A stretch of 64,000 nucleotides of DNA from NCBI GenBank assembly GCA_033182465.1, contig CP137319.1:2356001-2420000 (forward strand). Reading direction: 5' to 3'. Position numbers and translations under genes: made by a program. The notes beneath the pieces were generated by a model. The model worked only from the letters and a program-made list of their open reading frames with translations. It made no database searches and was not told where the DNA came from. Of the stretch, positions 20,090 through 30,847 are shown piece after piece. How positions within the stretch are numbered: the first letter of the stretch is position 1; each line of letters begins with the position of its first letter. The stretch is from Sanghuangporus weigelae. Taxonomy: Eukaryota; Basidiomycota; Agaricomycetes; Hymenochaetales; Hymenochaetaceae.

Positions 20090-21935
20090 TAATTGCAAAA
20101 TTGTTGGCAATTTGGAAAATCACGTGTATTTTTGATGCAAAGTGCATCCTGGATGAGCAAAAAAAAACAAAATAGCGAATATCTCAGTCAATACAGCACA
20201 TAAAAATCTGATATAATCATGTAAAAAACCTGCTCGAAAATGCGCTCCAGTACATATAAAAATGTCTAGGTTTTGTTGAGTATGTACTTCGCTACTAAAA
20301 AGATAGCATCATAATGCTAAATCCTTGTCATGCCCTCCGTTCAGTGTAAAAATCGTAGCTTGCCCAACATCATCCGGAAAAATCTGATTCAAGTTTGATA
20401 AATCAGGCCAGCCCAGTGGGCACCTGTACGCAACTCCTCGAGGCTCCCTGACATGATTGTGGTAGTGAAACTGGGTGGTTTGTTGTCACTCCTGCTCACA
20501 GAACTCTCCCCTACTTCATTGCATCTGTCATAACTCATGCATTTGGACACCAAAAAATCTGATTGTTTCTGCTAAAAAGACAGCAGCATAGGTGCTTTCA
20601 GCCAAGACAGTAGCTGAGCTGACTTAGGCTTGGGTGTGGCTACATTACTTGTACTATCTACCAATCAGACTTGAAACCACCCCGGTGACCATCCTCTGCC
20701 GAAATGTCACCCAAAATCATATCTGGGCGAGGGCGAACAAGGTCGGCTCAGCCATCATGCACTCCTGCTGCAACCAAACCAAGCGTGCCCGCCAGGGCCG
20801 CAGAAACATCTCTCAGAGAAACACGAGTGTACGCACACGACGGTAGTCTTTCGTATGCAGCATCTCCCCGCACAGCAGCTCTCATCACTTGTCCACAGTT
20901 CCCTCCTCACCCTCACCAATCCCTCATCACCCACAGGCATGAGGGAACCCCCAGTTGTTGGGGACGGACCATCACGAGAGACGAGGCACCACGGCAAAGA
21001 GATAGGAGGCAGTGACGCATTTGAGGACTCACGTGTCGAGTCGCCACTTGATCTCGAGCCATCACCATCTTCACAGCCACCATCTCTACAGCTTATGTTG
21101 AGCATTCGTTCATGCAACCCCGGCGACGCAGCAGAAGGCTGTCCAACAATTTACGGGAATGCATCATCACTATGAACAAGAAACTCAGCGCCTCTCAGAT
21201 CGCAGCCTTGATCGACATACCCAAGACAACAGTTTTCCGGATAATACAAGAGTTCAAGCGCAACGGGACTGTTGCTGCGCATGAACTTGGTTTTCGTGGA
21301 AGGCCTTGAGTGCTTGATTATATCCACACCAAGGTATGCACATGTTGAAACCTGTCCTGGTAGCTGTTGGTTCACACCACGTAGTTCCTTTGCGGGTCAC
21401 TAAGCAATCTCAATGACCGTTACATCGATGAGTTGAGGCTACTGCTCCAGGAAAGATGGGAGAAGGAGGTCTCGGATGCGACTATACGCAGGTCCTTGCT
21501 GCGCGCTGGTTTCACACTTAAGAAGGTGGCTGTCTCTGTCGCTTTGCTTCCCCACGCAGTCCACGCGAACTGAAATCGTCGTTGTCTAGTTATTGAAAAG
21601 GGCTCTCGAGCGGAATGAGACGCTGCGTGCACAGTACGTCGCACGTATCGCCTCTCAGTACACAGCGGAACAGCTGGTGTTTGTCGATGAGAGTGCTTGC
21701 GATCGGCGGGCTTTTCTTCGCAACACTGCTTGGGCCCTTGAGGGTCGCCGTGCGTGTCGCAAGCAGTTTTTCAATAGGGGGAAATGGTGATTCTGCCTCT
21801 TGTGGCACGTCGCAAGCTTCTGATTCACTCCGTTAGCTTCTCCGTCTTGCCAGCTATCAGCCTCGACGGGACAATCGACTGCACTATCGTACAGGGCGCA
21901 TTCAATACCAAATTTTTTGCGGAATTCATCGCCGG

Positions 21936-24900
21936 TGAAACTCCTTTGGCTGTTCTGATATCGGACAGGGAGTATAAAGTTCGAGGGGCTGCCCTAGAAT
22001 ACCTTTGAGTAGTTAGCAGAGAGATACACCTAGACCAAAGGCAAGTGGAAATGAAGGGATAATGGAATATACGAGAGAAGGGTTGTATGAGGGCTGAGGA
22101 ACGCGCTGTCGGTCGGCGGTGTCGTATCTGAAGGTGCTACAGATGTCCGTCCTACTAAGGGTGCTGAATGTATGAAGGGACCTCCAAAAATGGGATGCCA
22201 ACGCTATCAGACTCTCAAAGACCTACTACCCGGCAGGTGCCAGGAACCGTCGGAGATGTAATGGATGGGTCTAGGGATGCCGCTGGATAAAGGGAATAGG
22301 ATAACAGGACCGCCGCTTGAGAGGGGGGAATACAGGGGGCTGCCGACGTAGCATAAACACAATAGATGGAGAGAAAGGACCGTATAAGATGAATATATGG
22401 ACTAAGCTGGAGTGAAAGGCTGGAAAGGGGGCTGCAGGGGTGTATGATAGGAAGGCTGGGTCGCCAGGTGGCCGCCGACGTCGAATAGAGGGGTGCCAGA
22501 TTGAGGGGGAGGCTGCACAAATCTGCCGAAGTAGCGTAAACGCGATAGATGAAAGGAAAAGACCGTATAAGATCAATAGATGGGATAAACTGGAGCGAAA
22601 GGCTGGAAAGGACGCCGAAGGGGAGTCTGATAAGAAGCCTGGGTCGCCGAAGGGTCGCCGATGTCAAATAGAGGGGCGCCGGACAGGTATAAAGTGTGGG
22701 GAGGAGGCTCAGGGTTAAATCCCAAGCCCTACTCACTCACTGAACGTCAGAGCGGCAGAGGCGTACCGGAGGCGGCGAAGGCAAGTAGAATGTGGAGTCA
22801 AACAAGAGGAGATGTCAAGGATAGTATATAGTCAAGGGGGAGGCTCAGTACATGAGGGGAGACTCAGAGTGAGGGATATCTCAAACTCTGGCGCTCGGTC
22901 TGGTACATGCTCTTGGAATCCTTGCTAGGCTTGGAATCCTTGCTAGGCTTGGAATCCTGTCGTCTACAAGCTAGTATAAGCTCTATATATACTCTACTGC
23001 TGTCGCCGACACATCCTACTGTCTGACAACATCTCCTGAGTCATCTGGGTTGCCAAGGGCCGCTGCCGGAGCGCCCAGGTGAAATCTGAGAGCGGCAACG
23101 TGAGGGGGGCATCCAATCACATGAAATATCGAGTATCTGCAATAACACGGGCGCCGGCGGAGTTGGGCTTGGCGGCGCGAGTCGGTGGCTTGGCACGCCG
23201 ATGTACCACATGCCTACCTTCCATACATGGTCTAATGGGGGCCGCCGCATCGGGGGGAAGTCGGGAAACATCGGAACCGATGATCGGAGGCTGATATCGC
23301 ATATATGAGACAAAGGGCGCATCAGCCAATGTCCCTGAGGTGTCCGATGCATCGGCGGCACTCAATACAGAGTGTGGGCGATCCCTAGTGACTAATATGA
23401 GTGGCCGGAGCGGCAGTGCTGTGGGGGACTGCCGGACTGGTGGCAGATACATTGTAATGAGGCATGTAAGCACATATGACAATATATAGCTCCCTAGACA
23501 ATGGGGGACTGCTTGGTAAGCTGTAGGAGGCGTCGGCGAGGGTACCTGAGGATGTCTGAGTGTCCGCCGCATTGATCGGCGCCAAGGGGGGCCGACTCGG
23601 AGGCATCCAGAGTCGCCGCACGGCTGTACGTATGGTAAATCATAAGATCGGCGGCACGTAGTCACTGAGGGATGTGTCCTATAGTGCCTGGTGCTGGGTA
23701 GGAGCTGTCGGCGGACCTGTCTGAGTGTCGGGGAGCCATCGGCGGATCAATTTGGGTCATAGGAGGGCGCCGCAGTACAGTACGTGTGCTGGAATCAATG
23801 GATACGTGCTCAAATGATGTCCCGAGTGCAATAGGAGTGTGCCCTCACACTCTCAGGTGTCGGCAGTGCTGGGATATGGTATCTGCAGTAAGAGGGAGCC
23901 ATAGTATGAGTGTACTGGCACAGGAGGAGCCAGTGCGCTACAGCGCGGGAAGCGCTCGAGGAAGGGTTCCGAAGATGGGCTTCTCCCGAGATTGATGGTG
24001 GCGGTGCGAAGGCTAAATCGACTCTCCGGCTCAACTGCGAGCTCTGGACTAAAGCCGACTAACACAAGGCACAAGAACTAATCTAACTAATGCTACGCTA
24101 GTCGAACCACCAACTCGAACGTGACTAATCGACCGTGCTAACACACTGGGAAGCGACGGCAGCCGATCTCACTCGTAGTCTAAAGTGTCGGAACGCGGCG
24201 TAAAGATTCAAAATGCGATATGATGGGCGGAGGACGATAACTGAGTGACCGAAATGTGATACGAGAGATGGAGGGGCTATGCGGTGATAGAAGGGGATGA
24301 TATGGTGTCCTTTTCCGACGGCAGTGGAGAAGGGAAGGTGTTATGAGACCGAAAGCACGCGGCACGCTAAGTAACTGGGTTACGGGTGAAACCAGCGAAA
24401 CAGATCGGAACTCACGAGGAGGTTTCGATACGGATGATAGAGACAAGAGAAGTCCTTTACACGAACACGGCGAACTATACGAACGTGCGAACGGCTCTGC
24501 TGCGAAGAGAGGTCACCGATCAACTGTACAGAACACGAAATATCATATTTTAGACTTAGGAGACGAGAGAGTCCACTACGAACAAGTAGAACTCGGAGCT
24601 GGGGGACTTGAGACGGTGTGAGAACTGCTCTGCTCCAACTAAACTGTCCCCCCACTACGAGAGTTGTGCTAAATTTATACTAAATGTCCAAACTGAGCCT
24701 CCCATCGGTCAGAAAACATAAGCTATAAGAAAAGGGGAACGCATATCACTTATCTACAAAGGAGAGGGGCGCATACGAATGGTTAAGGGACACATAAAAC
24801 AGAAAGAAACAATACTAAACATGGTCGGAACGAGAGCATAATGAAATAAAAGGGACGCATATAGAAAGGTGAGATCATAAGCGATGCCTTCGGAACCGGG

Positions 24901-25277
24901 TGTCTTTGAGCGGAACGAGTCGGAACTTGGGGAAAATACTTGGAAAGACCTCGGCTAGCCTTACAGGGCAAATCTGCGACGTTTTGAATGGGAGATGGAC
25001 TGTGGACTACGCTGCAGGGTCAAATCTCTTTGTCAGGAGTACGGATCCGGGATCCGGAGACTTGTGATTGACGCGTGTAGGATCGTCGCGTGATTCTTCC
25101 GCCGTGTCTTATATGATGGCCAATCATGGAATGGTGCACGTGCCATTTAGACTATGGCGTTCTTGCTAAGTCCACTCGCTCCAGCGAAACCAGTCGGAAC
25201 TGGGCGAAACCAGTCGGAATACCGCGGAACTGGTCGTAACGACTTCGTACGCTCCCAAGCTTTAGTCTTACTCTTCA
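21936..25277 (+). repeat. Solo LTR-like element Z1, interrupted by X1
   Basis: It starts TGAAACTCC and ends CTCTTCA. It lies in transposase sequence that is continuous in T2, with near-duplicate flanks CCGG (21932-21935) and CTGG (25278-25281). Removing X1 leaves about 1.49 kb, comparable to Z2. Outside X1 it shows a TTTATACT motif near 24675 and motifs shared with Z2 (for example ACTGAGCC after the TATA). No gene seen. Confidence 0.6.
22102..23947 (+). mobile_element. Repeat X, complete copy X1 (1846 bp), possible DNA transposon
   Basis: It begins CGCGCTGT and ends ACAGCGCG, an 8-bp inverted repeat, and is flanked by GGAA on both sides (22098-22101 and 23948-23951). It is GC-rich with many GCCGCCGA-type motifs. 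Reading frames on the minus strand show repeated protein-like phrases (SGTLADA twice, ELYIVICAYMP) but are broken. Two other copies in the window (X0, X2) are each split by later insertions. I cannot assign a superfamily. Confidence 0.5.
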
Positions 25278-25737
25278 CTGGCCTGTTGGACAAAATTCAT
25301 CCCTTCCCCAGCACCCAATCAGTCATTGTGATGGACAACTGCCCGATACACAAGGGTCCCAAGATCCGGGAGCTCATCGAATCTCGGTCTGTCTCACTAG
25401 CAATGCAAGTCGCAGCTTGTACTGACCCCTTTGCTTAGGGGTGTCAGGCTTGAATTTCTTCCTCCTTACTCACCAGACTACAATCCTATTGAACTTGCAT
25501 TCTCCGTAATCAAGTCCAGGCTTTGGAGAATCTGACGACTTTATTTTATTTCTTCTTGCAGGCAGGGAACCGTGCCTAGTTCCATAAAGTACTCAATATT
25601 CGTCGTCGTCTTTGTCATGAGAACATACCGCTTTGCCCGAACGACTAATGAAGATGCTGGCCGAAAGCTGATTTTGACGAAGTCGACACCAAGCGCATTT
25701 GGAATCACTTTTGGCCTTAAACGCTGGCGCATTGACC

Positions 25738-26111
25738 GTCATAGTAGTATGGCAATCTGACGATTTGATAGCCATCGCATTTGATGTACAACCGGATAAT
25801 GGACGCGACCCGTCGGTTCTATCTTACATGCGCCTCATGAGAAATCTCGAACGTAAAATTAAGGTCCAGTACGCTCTCAATGAAAGACGATCAATACTTG
25901 TTGTTCTAGATTACGAGGGGGGCGCTTTGCGCAAAATGAACATCAAATCGCGACACGACATAATGATGTGCGTCAGAATGCCACCTCGCCGCAGTTTAAG
26001 AAGATTACCACAAGTGTTCTAGCATGGTGTGTTCTAGCATGGTACCTCGACTCCAATGAAGGCATTGGCAAACTCGTTAAAGGATATAGCGCTGATGAAC
26101 ACGATCAATGA
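25738..26111 (+). pseudogene. Fragment of a G2-family gene
   Basis: The open stretch SYMRLMRNLERK...RRSILVVLDYEGGALRKMN matches the middle part of G2 (47080-49248: SYVRFMENLERE...RSTLVVLVDDGRALCKMN). The match continues out of frame as WYLDSNEGIGKLVKGY against RYLESDVDLDELVQGF. Frames are broken near 25975 and flanking exons are missing. It lies downstream of T1 in the same orientation, as G2 lies downstream of T2. Between 25534 and 25737, and between 26112 and 26499, I see no other gene. Confidence 0.55.
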
Positions 26112-26499
26112 ACGGTAGGTGCGATTGTTTACCTTGCCCCTTTCCTTGCATTGTGCGCTTACTTGTTTCGATTAGAAGTGTTCCATACGCTCAGGAAACG
26201 CTTTCACCAGTGCGGCCCAAGCAGCTTCAATGCAATGCTTGCATTTCATATGTGTAACTGTAACTATAAATAGAGATCGTTGCTGGCAGAGCCAGAAATA
26301 ATCAAAGAAGCTCTGATTCTCGCTTATGAAGCAGCAGTCGCTTTTGGTGAGTTTTTTTGAAGAGTATGCTTCCTTTTGATGAAGCGTCCATAAGTATCTA
26401 TCTGGTCTCACAGCATGACTTTGCTTTCCCATGCCCATGAGATCGTGTCAATTGATCGATATTGAGATCGATATCTGTTCCCCTCTAACCACGACCAAC

Positions 26500-27962
26500 A
26501 TGTCATTTGAGGGCACTACCGAAAACCAGAGTTTATGTGGGTCCTCATCCTCCATTCTCCTTGACTTGTTCTGAGATTGTCTTAGATATCCAAGTTCCTC
26601 GGGATGAAGGTAAGAATTTTCTCTTATGTAGAGTTCATTCTTGTTGTACTTATAATCAGGTATAAGGCACCCTCTCGGAATTGCGGGTGCCCATTTCTAC
26701 ATGGAATATGTCTGTGTCCAGAGCTCTGAATGAGCAGGCCATCGGCAGCTCTGATTTCTACCAGGGGTACTTGGCTGCCATTCAGCAGGTGGCACCCTGC
26801 ATCTGCGAGTTGTTTCAGGCGCATGTAGAGCTGGCCGTCCGCACTGATACGCTGATTACCCTGCATAACCAAGCCACAAATGACGATCTGCAACGGAGGA
26901 TGGCAGAAGTGAGTTTTAGCACTTTCTTTCAAGGATTTATAATTGCTTATAATCTCTTAGGAACAATCGTCGACTCACGCTATCGGAGGAAGGAGTAGTT
27001 TGGATATCGGTCTGAAGCTCCTCACCGAAGCGGAATGTATTATGGCAGAAATCGGTAGCCAGGACGGTGTCCTTCAGGTTGGAAACGAAACGAGACATCA
27101 AGCTTTTATGACCTGCATTGACAAGTATAAAAAACCCATCCCGAATGTCTTTCTCTCCAATGTGTGCAGTTTGATGATCGGCTTCAAGGAACTAGTGGTG
27201 AAGGAGGAGGAGGATCCGAATGCGGTTGATGTAATGATGGCGTTTCTGGCGGCAGTTCAATGGCGAATCCCGCTCTTAAAGGACACAATCGAAACCGTGT
27301 CAAGTAGCCTACCGTCACGGCGGAGAAATCAGGTTGAACTTCTTGAGTTCTGCATGCGGGCATTCCCTCCGGAAGAAACTTATGCGCAGGCAGCGGTTGA
27401 CTTTTTTGTCAACAAACGCAACCCCATTCGACAGCTTGGAAACAACGCTGCTCACCCGATAGACATCGGGATGTCATTCACCTCGATCAATTTTTTGGTC
27501 GAGCAGGTTCGGATAAGCGAGGAGAATAAAACAGCCCTACGTCAAATCGCCTTCGAAATGGAAACTACTCACGATTCCTACCAAGATATAGAGCTCGGGT
27601 ATGTCAGGCGGGAAGAAGAGGAGGAGCTGAAGAAGGAGAAGAAAGGGAAAGGGAAGGGGAAGAAAGGGAAGGAGAAGGGCGATACCATTGCTGTTTTACT
27701 CGGTGATACCCAAAAACGCACACCCAGAGTCAAGCCGTGGGCTAAGGAAATGTTCGTGCCAATGAGGACAGTTCTCCGAGAACCTCAATCAGAGGAGTAT
27801 GATTCAACGCCGATCGAATCGAGCACAGGAGGGAGTGGCGAAGTTATGGTAGAGGGAAAAGGAAAAGGAAAAGGAAAAGGAAAAGGAAAAGGAAAAGGAA
27901 AAGGAAAAGGAAAAGGAAAAGGGAAAGGGAAAGAGAAGGCGAGACCGAGTAAGAGGTGTTGA
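26500..27962 (+). CDS. Gene G1, unknown protein with Gly-Lys repeat tail, four exons
   Basis: Exons 26500-26536, 26586-26609, 26667-26908 and 26961-27962 join in frame. The three introns (49, 57, 52 nt) have GT-AG ends; the second uses the AG at 26666 because the earlier AG would give an immediate stop. The protein starts MSFEGTTENQ, is mostly alpha-helical in appearance (ELFQAHVELAVRTDTL, AFLAAVQWRIPLLKDTIE), has a KKEKKGKGKGKKGKEK stretch, and ends in about 17 Gly-Lys pairs encoded by a GGAAAA hexanucleotide tract (27855-27930) followed by basic residues. No catalytic motif or membrane span was seen. The lysine-rich tail suggests a nuclear or nucleic-acid-associated protein, but this is only inference. 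Confidence 0.65.
27855..27930 (+). repeat. GGAAAA hexanucleotide microsatellite in G1 coding sequence
   Basis: About a dozen GGAAAA or GGGAAA units encode Gly-Lys dipeptides without breaking frame. Such tracts change length easily by slippage. Confidence 0.85.
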
Positions 27963-28069
27963 GTGTAAATGAAGGGAGGAAAGAGAAGAAGAGGAGATGA
28001 TTGCTCCCACTGTGTACTTTAGTCCAAGCTCTGTGTCCTTTGCTCCTCGAAAGATTCAAAGAAAGAAAG

Positions 28070-28353
28070 CGCGCTGTAGGTCGGCGGTGTCGTATCTGAA
28101 GGTGCTACAGATGTCCGTCCTACTAAGGGTGCTGAATGTATGAAGGAACCTCCAAAAATGGGATGCCGACGCTATCAGACTCTCAAAGACCTACTACCCG
28201 GCAGGTGCCAGGAACTGTCGGAGACATAATGGATGGGTCTAAGGATGCCGCTGGATAAAGGGAATAGGATAACAGGGCCGCCGCTCAAAAGGGGGGATCA
28301 CAAGAGGCTGCCGACGTGGTATAAACTCGGTCACAGGAAGGTATGAAGCGTAT
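28070..28353 (+). repeat. Repeat X copy X2, left piece
   Basis: It begins CGCGCTGTAGG and matches 22102-22380. It ends at CGTAT, the target duplication of copy B, and continues at 40652. Confidence 0.75.
28349..28353. repeat. Target-site duplication CGTAT, left side of copy B
   Basis: Identical to 40647-40651, immediately outside the other LTR. Integrases of this family commonly give 5-bp duplications. Confidence 0.95.
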
Positions 28354-29865
28354 TGTTAGGGAGTAGGCCCGGGGTTACACCGGTTTGATCCTTTTGCCTA
28401 AGCAGCGGTGTGTTGTGCAGAGGTGATCTTATCTTCCCACGTCTGGCTGTACCACGCGGTCCCTTACTAGCCTTCCTAGTCGCGGTCCGAGTTATGGATG
28501 CTTTCAGATACGAGGTAATAGTAAAGCAGATTGGGATTTCCAAGAGGCGTGATAGTACAAAGCACACAGTAATAGCTCGCTGTAGGGCAAGCTTTACACC
28601 AGTGTGTTAAGAGGATCGAAAGATGGGGAAATGAGGGCCTAATCCTACAACTATTTATGCTCCCAGATATTCCATTTTCCGTCCTATTTCTTACTCATCC
28701 TGTCTCCACTTTACTCCACTTTCCTCCACCATTACATCTGTTCCTTTGTCATCCTGCTGCGCTTCGCTCCACTTTGCTCCAATCTTTGTAAGGTCGTCTC
28801 CACTATGACAGAATTCTTTGGAGTTGCTGACTGAGACAATAGAGGTGGTGCTCCGATATGGAATGCTCCACTGTCAGTACTCCATAACGATGTCATTGCC
28901 GTCATTGAGTGGCATCTTTGCTCTTGGAGCGATGTAGGCTGCTCGGTATGTGATTCTTCGGAATTCATCTCGAGGTCCAGCGAGGGTAAGCATAACTCGC
29001 ACGTCAGTGTTAAGGTGTCGGGTCGGTGTAGAGTATGGTCCAAGGCATATCATGAACTGCATAAGCTCTGCTGGTGGGTTCTGCTGGGTTCTGGTGACTA
29101 GCCATGCTTTGCCTTCGTATCGTATATCTCGAATGTAGCGCCATATCCTTCGTTGTATAAGGAGTTGTAATTGCTTGGTTTCCAGGTTCGCATCTCTCGG
29201 TAAATAAAGGTTTGCCTGTATCGTAGATGCTGGACATGGTGTGTGCAACTCCGGTCTATACCATCCAATCATTCTCCAAGTTATCGGGTTCGCAGTTCGA
29301 GGGGTCCGAGTTGTGATCGTGAGTTCCTCTCGTTTCTTGGGTACTATTGGGCTTGGTGGATTGGAATGCATTGTATCCTGAAGGTGTCGCTCGGTTTCGA
29401 TGTGACAGTCACGCGTACCAACCGTTGCCGTGCATACTAAGTAGTATACTTCATAAAGGACCATGTAAACTCGTGCACAGACTTGACAGTGCTGAAATGC
29501 CAGTGAGGTCTCCATAAACCTTATTAGCCTTTAGCCTTTTAGCGTTTAGGCTTTAGTAGTTGTGCTTCTGGACTTCTAAGAAGTTTGATCGCTTCTTTTG
29601 ATCGAGGTCGCTCTGGTTGCTTGGTCGGCGGCGTTAGAGTGGTAGTCCGCGGTAATAGGCGGTCGGCGGTGTTAGCTGTTAGCGGGATTACGTATCCGCT
29701 TCGGTGCTTCTAGCGCTCGGGTGGTAACGGGTTACTGTTGCCTAGGCCGCTCGATTGCTTGGGCCTTTGATAGCTGGCTTGGTTACCGGTCGCGTTTGGA
29801 AAGCTGATCGTGTAGATCTGTTGATCGTGTCGATCCTGATGCGAGTTTTTGAGCGGATCCTTTCA
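28354..29865 (-). repeat. 3' LTR of copy B
   Basis: TG...CA ends in element orientation, preceded by the polypurine tract. It differs from the 5' LTR at 28742 (T versus C at 39523) and 29429 (C versus T at 40210); I noticed no others. TATA lies at 28652-28658 and the self-primer segment at 28613-28624. Confidence 0.95.
28874..29515 (-). CDS. U3-encoded ORF, 213 aa, in 3' LTR of copy B
   Basis: Same protein as at 9161-9802 and 39655-40296. In the 3' LTR this frame lies at the end of genomic RNA, ahead of R, so this is the copy most likely to be translated, for example from a spliced or internal transcript. Function unknown. Confidence 0.6.
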   Translation of the reverse strand: METSLAFQHCQVCARVYMVLYEVYYLVCTATVGTRDCHIETERHLQDTMHSNPPSPIVPKKREELTITTRTPRTANPITWRMIGWYRPELHTPCPASTIQANLYLPRDANLETKQLQLLIQRRIWRYIRDIRYEGKAWLVTRTQQNPPAELMQFMICLGPYSTPTRHLNTDVRVMLTLAGPRDEFRRITYRAAYIAPRAKMPLNDGNDIVMEY

Positions 29866-29880
29866 CTACACCCCCCCTAA
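29866..29880 (-). other. Polypurine tract of copy B
   Basis: On the minus strand the bases just before the 3' LTR read TTAGGGGGGGTGTAG. This is the expected place and composition for the plus-strand primer. A hairpin GATGAAC...GTTCATC follows at 29882-29908. Confidence 0.8.
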
Positions 29881-29992
29881 GATGAACTTTCGGAGAAATG
29901 TTCATCCTAATCCGTGAGAAAGCTCGGATAAAGGGTCGCCTAGTGATGGTTGATTTTTTTTGCTATCAAACCATCATCATCTCTGCTCCAAA

Positions 29993-30308
29993 ATGTCGAA
30001 AGTCGCCGCTGCTGTTACTGTTTTTGTCGTTATTGTCGCGATTTTCGGCATAAATCATTGGATTTTGGAGCGTAAGAGGCGTGCTCAGGTAAGTGATGCA
30101 TGCTCTGTGCCGTTTCGAGTTGTTAATCATCCTCTAGGAGGCTGACTTCGAAATGCAATCGTTCCAGCGCGATGTTACTACTGTCGCGCTTCGAGTTCAC
30201 CTCGCGCTCGGTTATGACGTTGAGGATATCGATCCAGTCGTCGAAAATGCAGGTATTGCTTCGCAGGAACGTCGTGAAAAGGGTGTCTGGGAAGACATTG
30301 ACTTGTAA
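29993..30308 (+). CDS. Small spliced membrane-protein gene, antisense to the Ty3 element
   Basis: Exons 29993-30088 and 30138-30308 join across a 49-nt intron with GTAAGT and TAG ends and give an 88-aa protein on the strand opposite to gag-pol. The N-terminus MSKVAAAVTVFVVIVAIFG is a membrane segment or signal anchor. It is followed by a basic patch (ERKRRAQ) and a charged, acidic tail ending WEDIDL. The gene lies between the polypurine tract and the third ORF. The intron is invisible to the element's own RNA, so it must be made from an opposite-strand transcript. The matching part of copy A is outside the window. No family is recognised. It may be a captured host gene or an antisense accessory ORF. 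Confidence 0.55.
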
Positions 30309-30847
30309 AGGGTGGTGGGAAGGGATATGAATATGAAATGTGCATCATGTAAAGAATATGACGCAATTGAAAGTGATAAGAAAGAAATCATAAAGTCGTT
30401 AATGAATAAGTTTTATACCAATTTGGGAGTGAAGTTCCAGGTGTTTACCTACGGCTCTTCAACCCCCAAATGGAGTTTTTCGAAGAAAGAGTGTAATTGG
30501 AGTGCCTTTCAGCGTGAAGGCACATCCTAGCATGATGCAAGGGAGTGACTTCACGTAAACTTTTGGCTTCTCCGTTGCATAGAGGATAATAAAAGGTAGG
30601 CATAATCTGCTAATTCGGAGCCGGCACAATAAAACAATATACAAAATGTCTAGGCCCTTGTAGGTTCTTTGACACTTCTGCATAGTGCTTCATTTGTGCT
30701 GGTTGGCCGAATAAGCGTGAAATAAAGAGGTGCATAAAGCATAATTTGGTCGGATGTGACCATAAATATCATAAGGTAAGAATGAAATGCATAATTGACC
30801 ATGTCGGGTCACGATATGGGAAAGGGGTTGCATAAAAGAAGAGTTGT

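Larger units (their letters stand above)
20092..25533 (+). mobile_element. Tc1/mariner-like element T1, interrupted by Z1 and truncated
   Basis: 20092-21935 and 25282-25533 together match T2 on the other strand (51613-49480). The first bases of the terminal repeat are missing where it abuts the foldback MITE. The middle is split by Z1 (21936-25277). The 3' end breaks off inside the transposase at 25533, so there is no right terminal repeat. Confidence 0.8.
21112..25533 (+). pseudogene. Tc1/mariner-like transposase of T1 (split, truncated)
   Basis: The pieces are a helix-turn-helix segment (SASQIAALIDIPKTTVFRII) at 21160-21290, a segment with the first catalytic Asp (VFVDESACDRR) near 21680, and, after Z1, the second Asp region (VIVMDNCPIHKG) and the Glu region (PDYNPIELAFSVIKS). 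Short introns separate them. An in-frame TGA at 21307-21309 (after FRGRP) is shared with T2. The C-terminal end is missing. A transposase of this family cuts and pastes DNA at TA sites; this copy cannot make a full enzyme. Confidence 0.75.

Noticed and set aside
22920-22956. Triplicated GGAATCCTTGCTAGGCTT as a possible CRISPR-like or regulatory array
   Set aside because: Only a short local duplication inside repeat X1 without spacers; X2 has fewer copies.
26172-26438. Minus-strand 88-codon frame with CKHCIEAAWAALVKAF
   Set aside because: It lies just upstream of G1 on the opposite strand, has no homologue I know and no splice or promoter signal supporting it.
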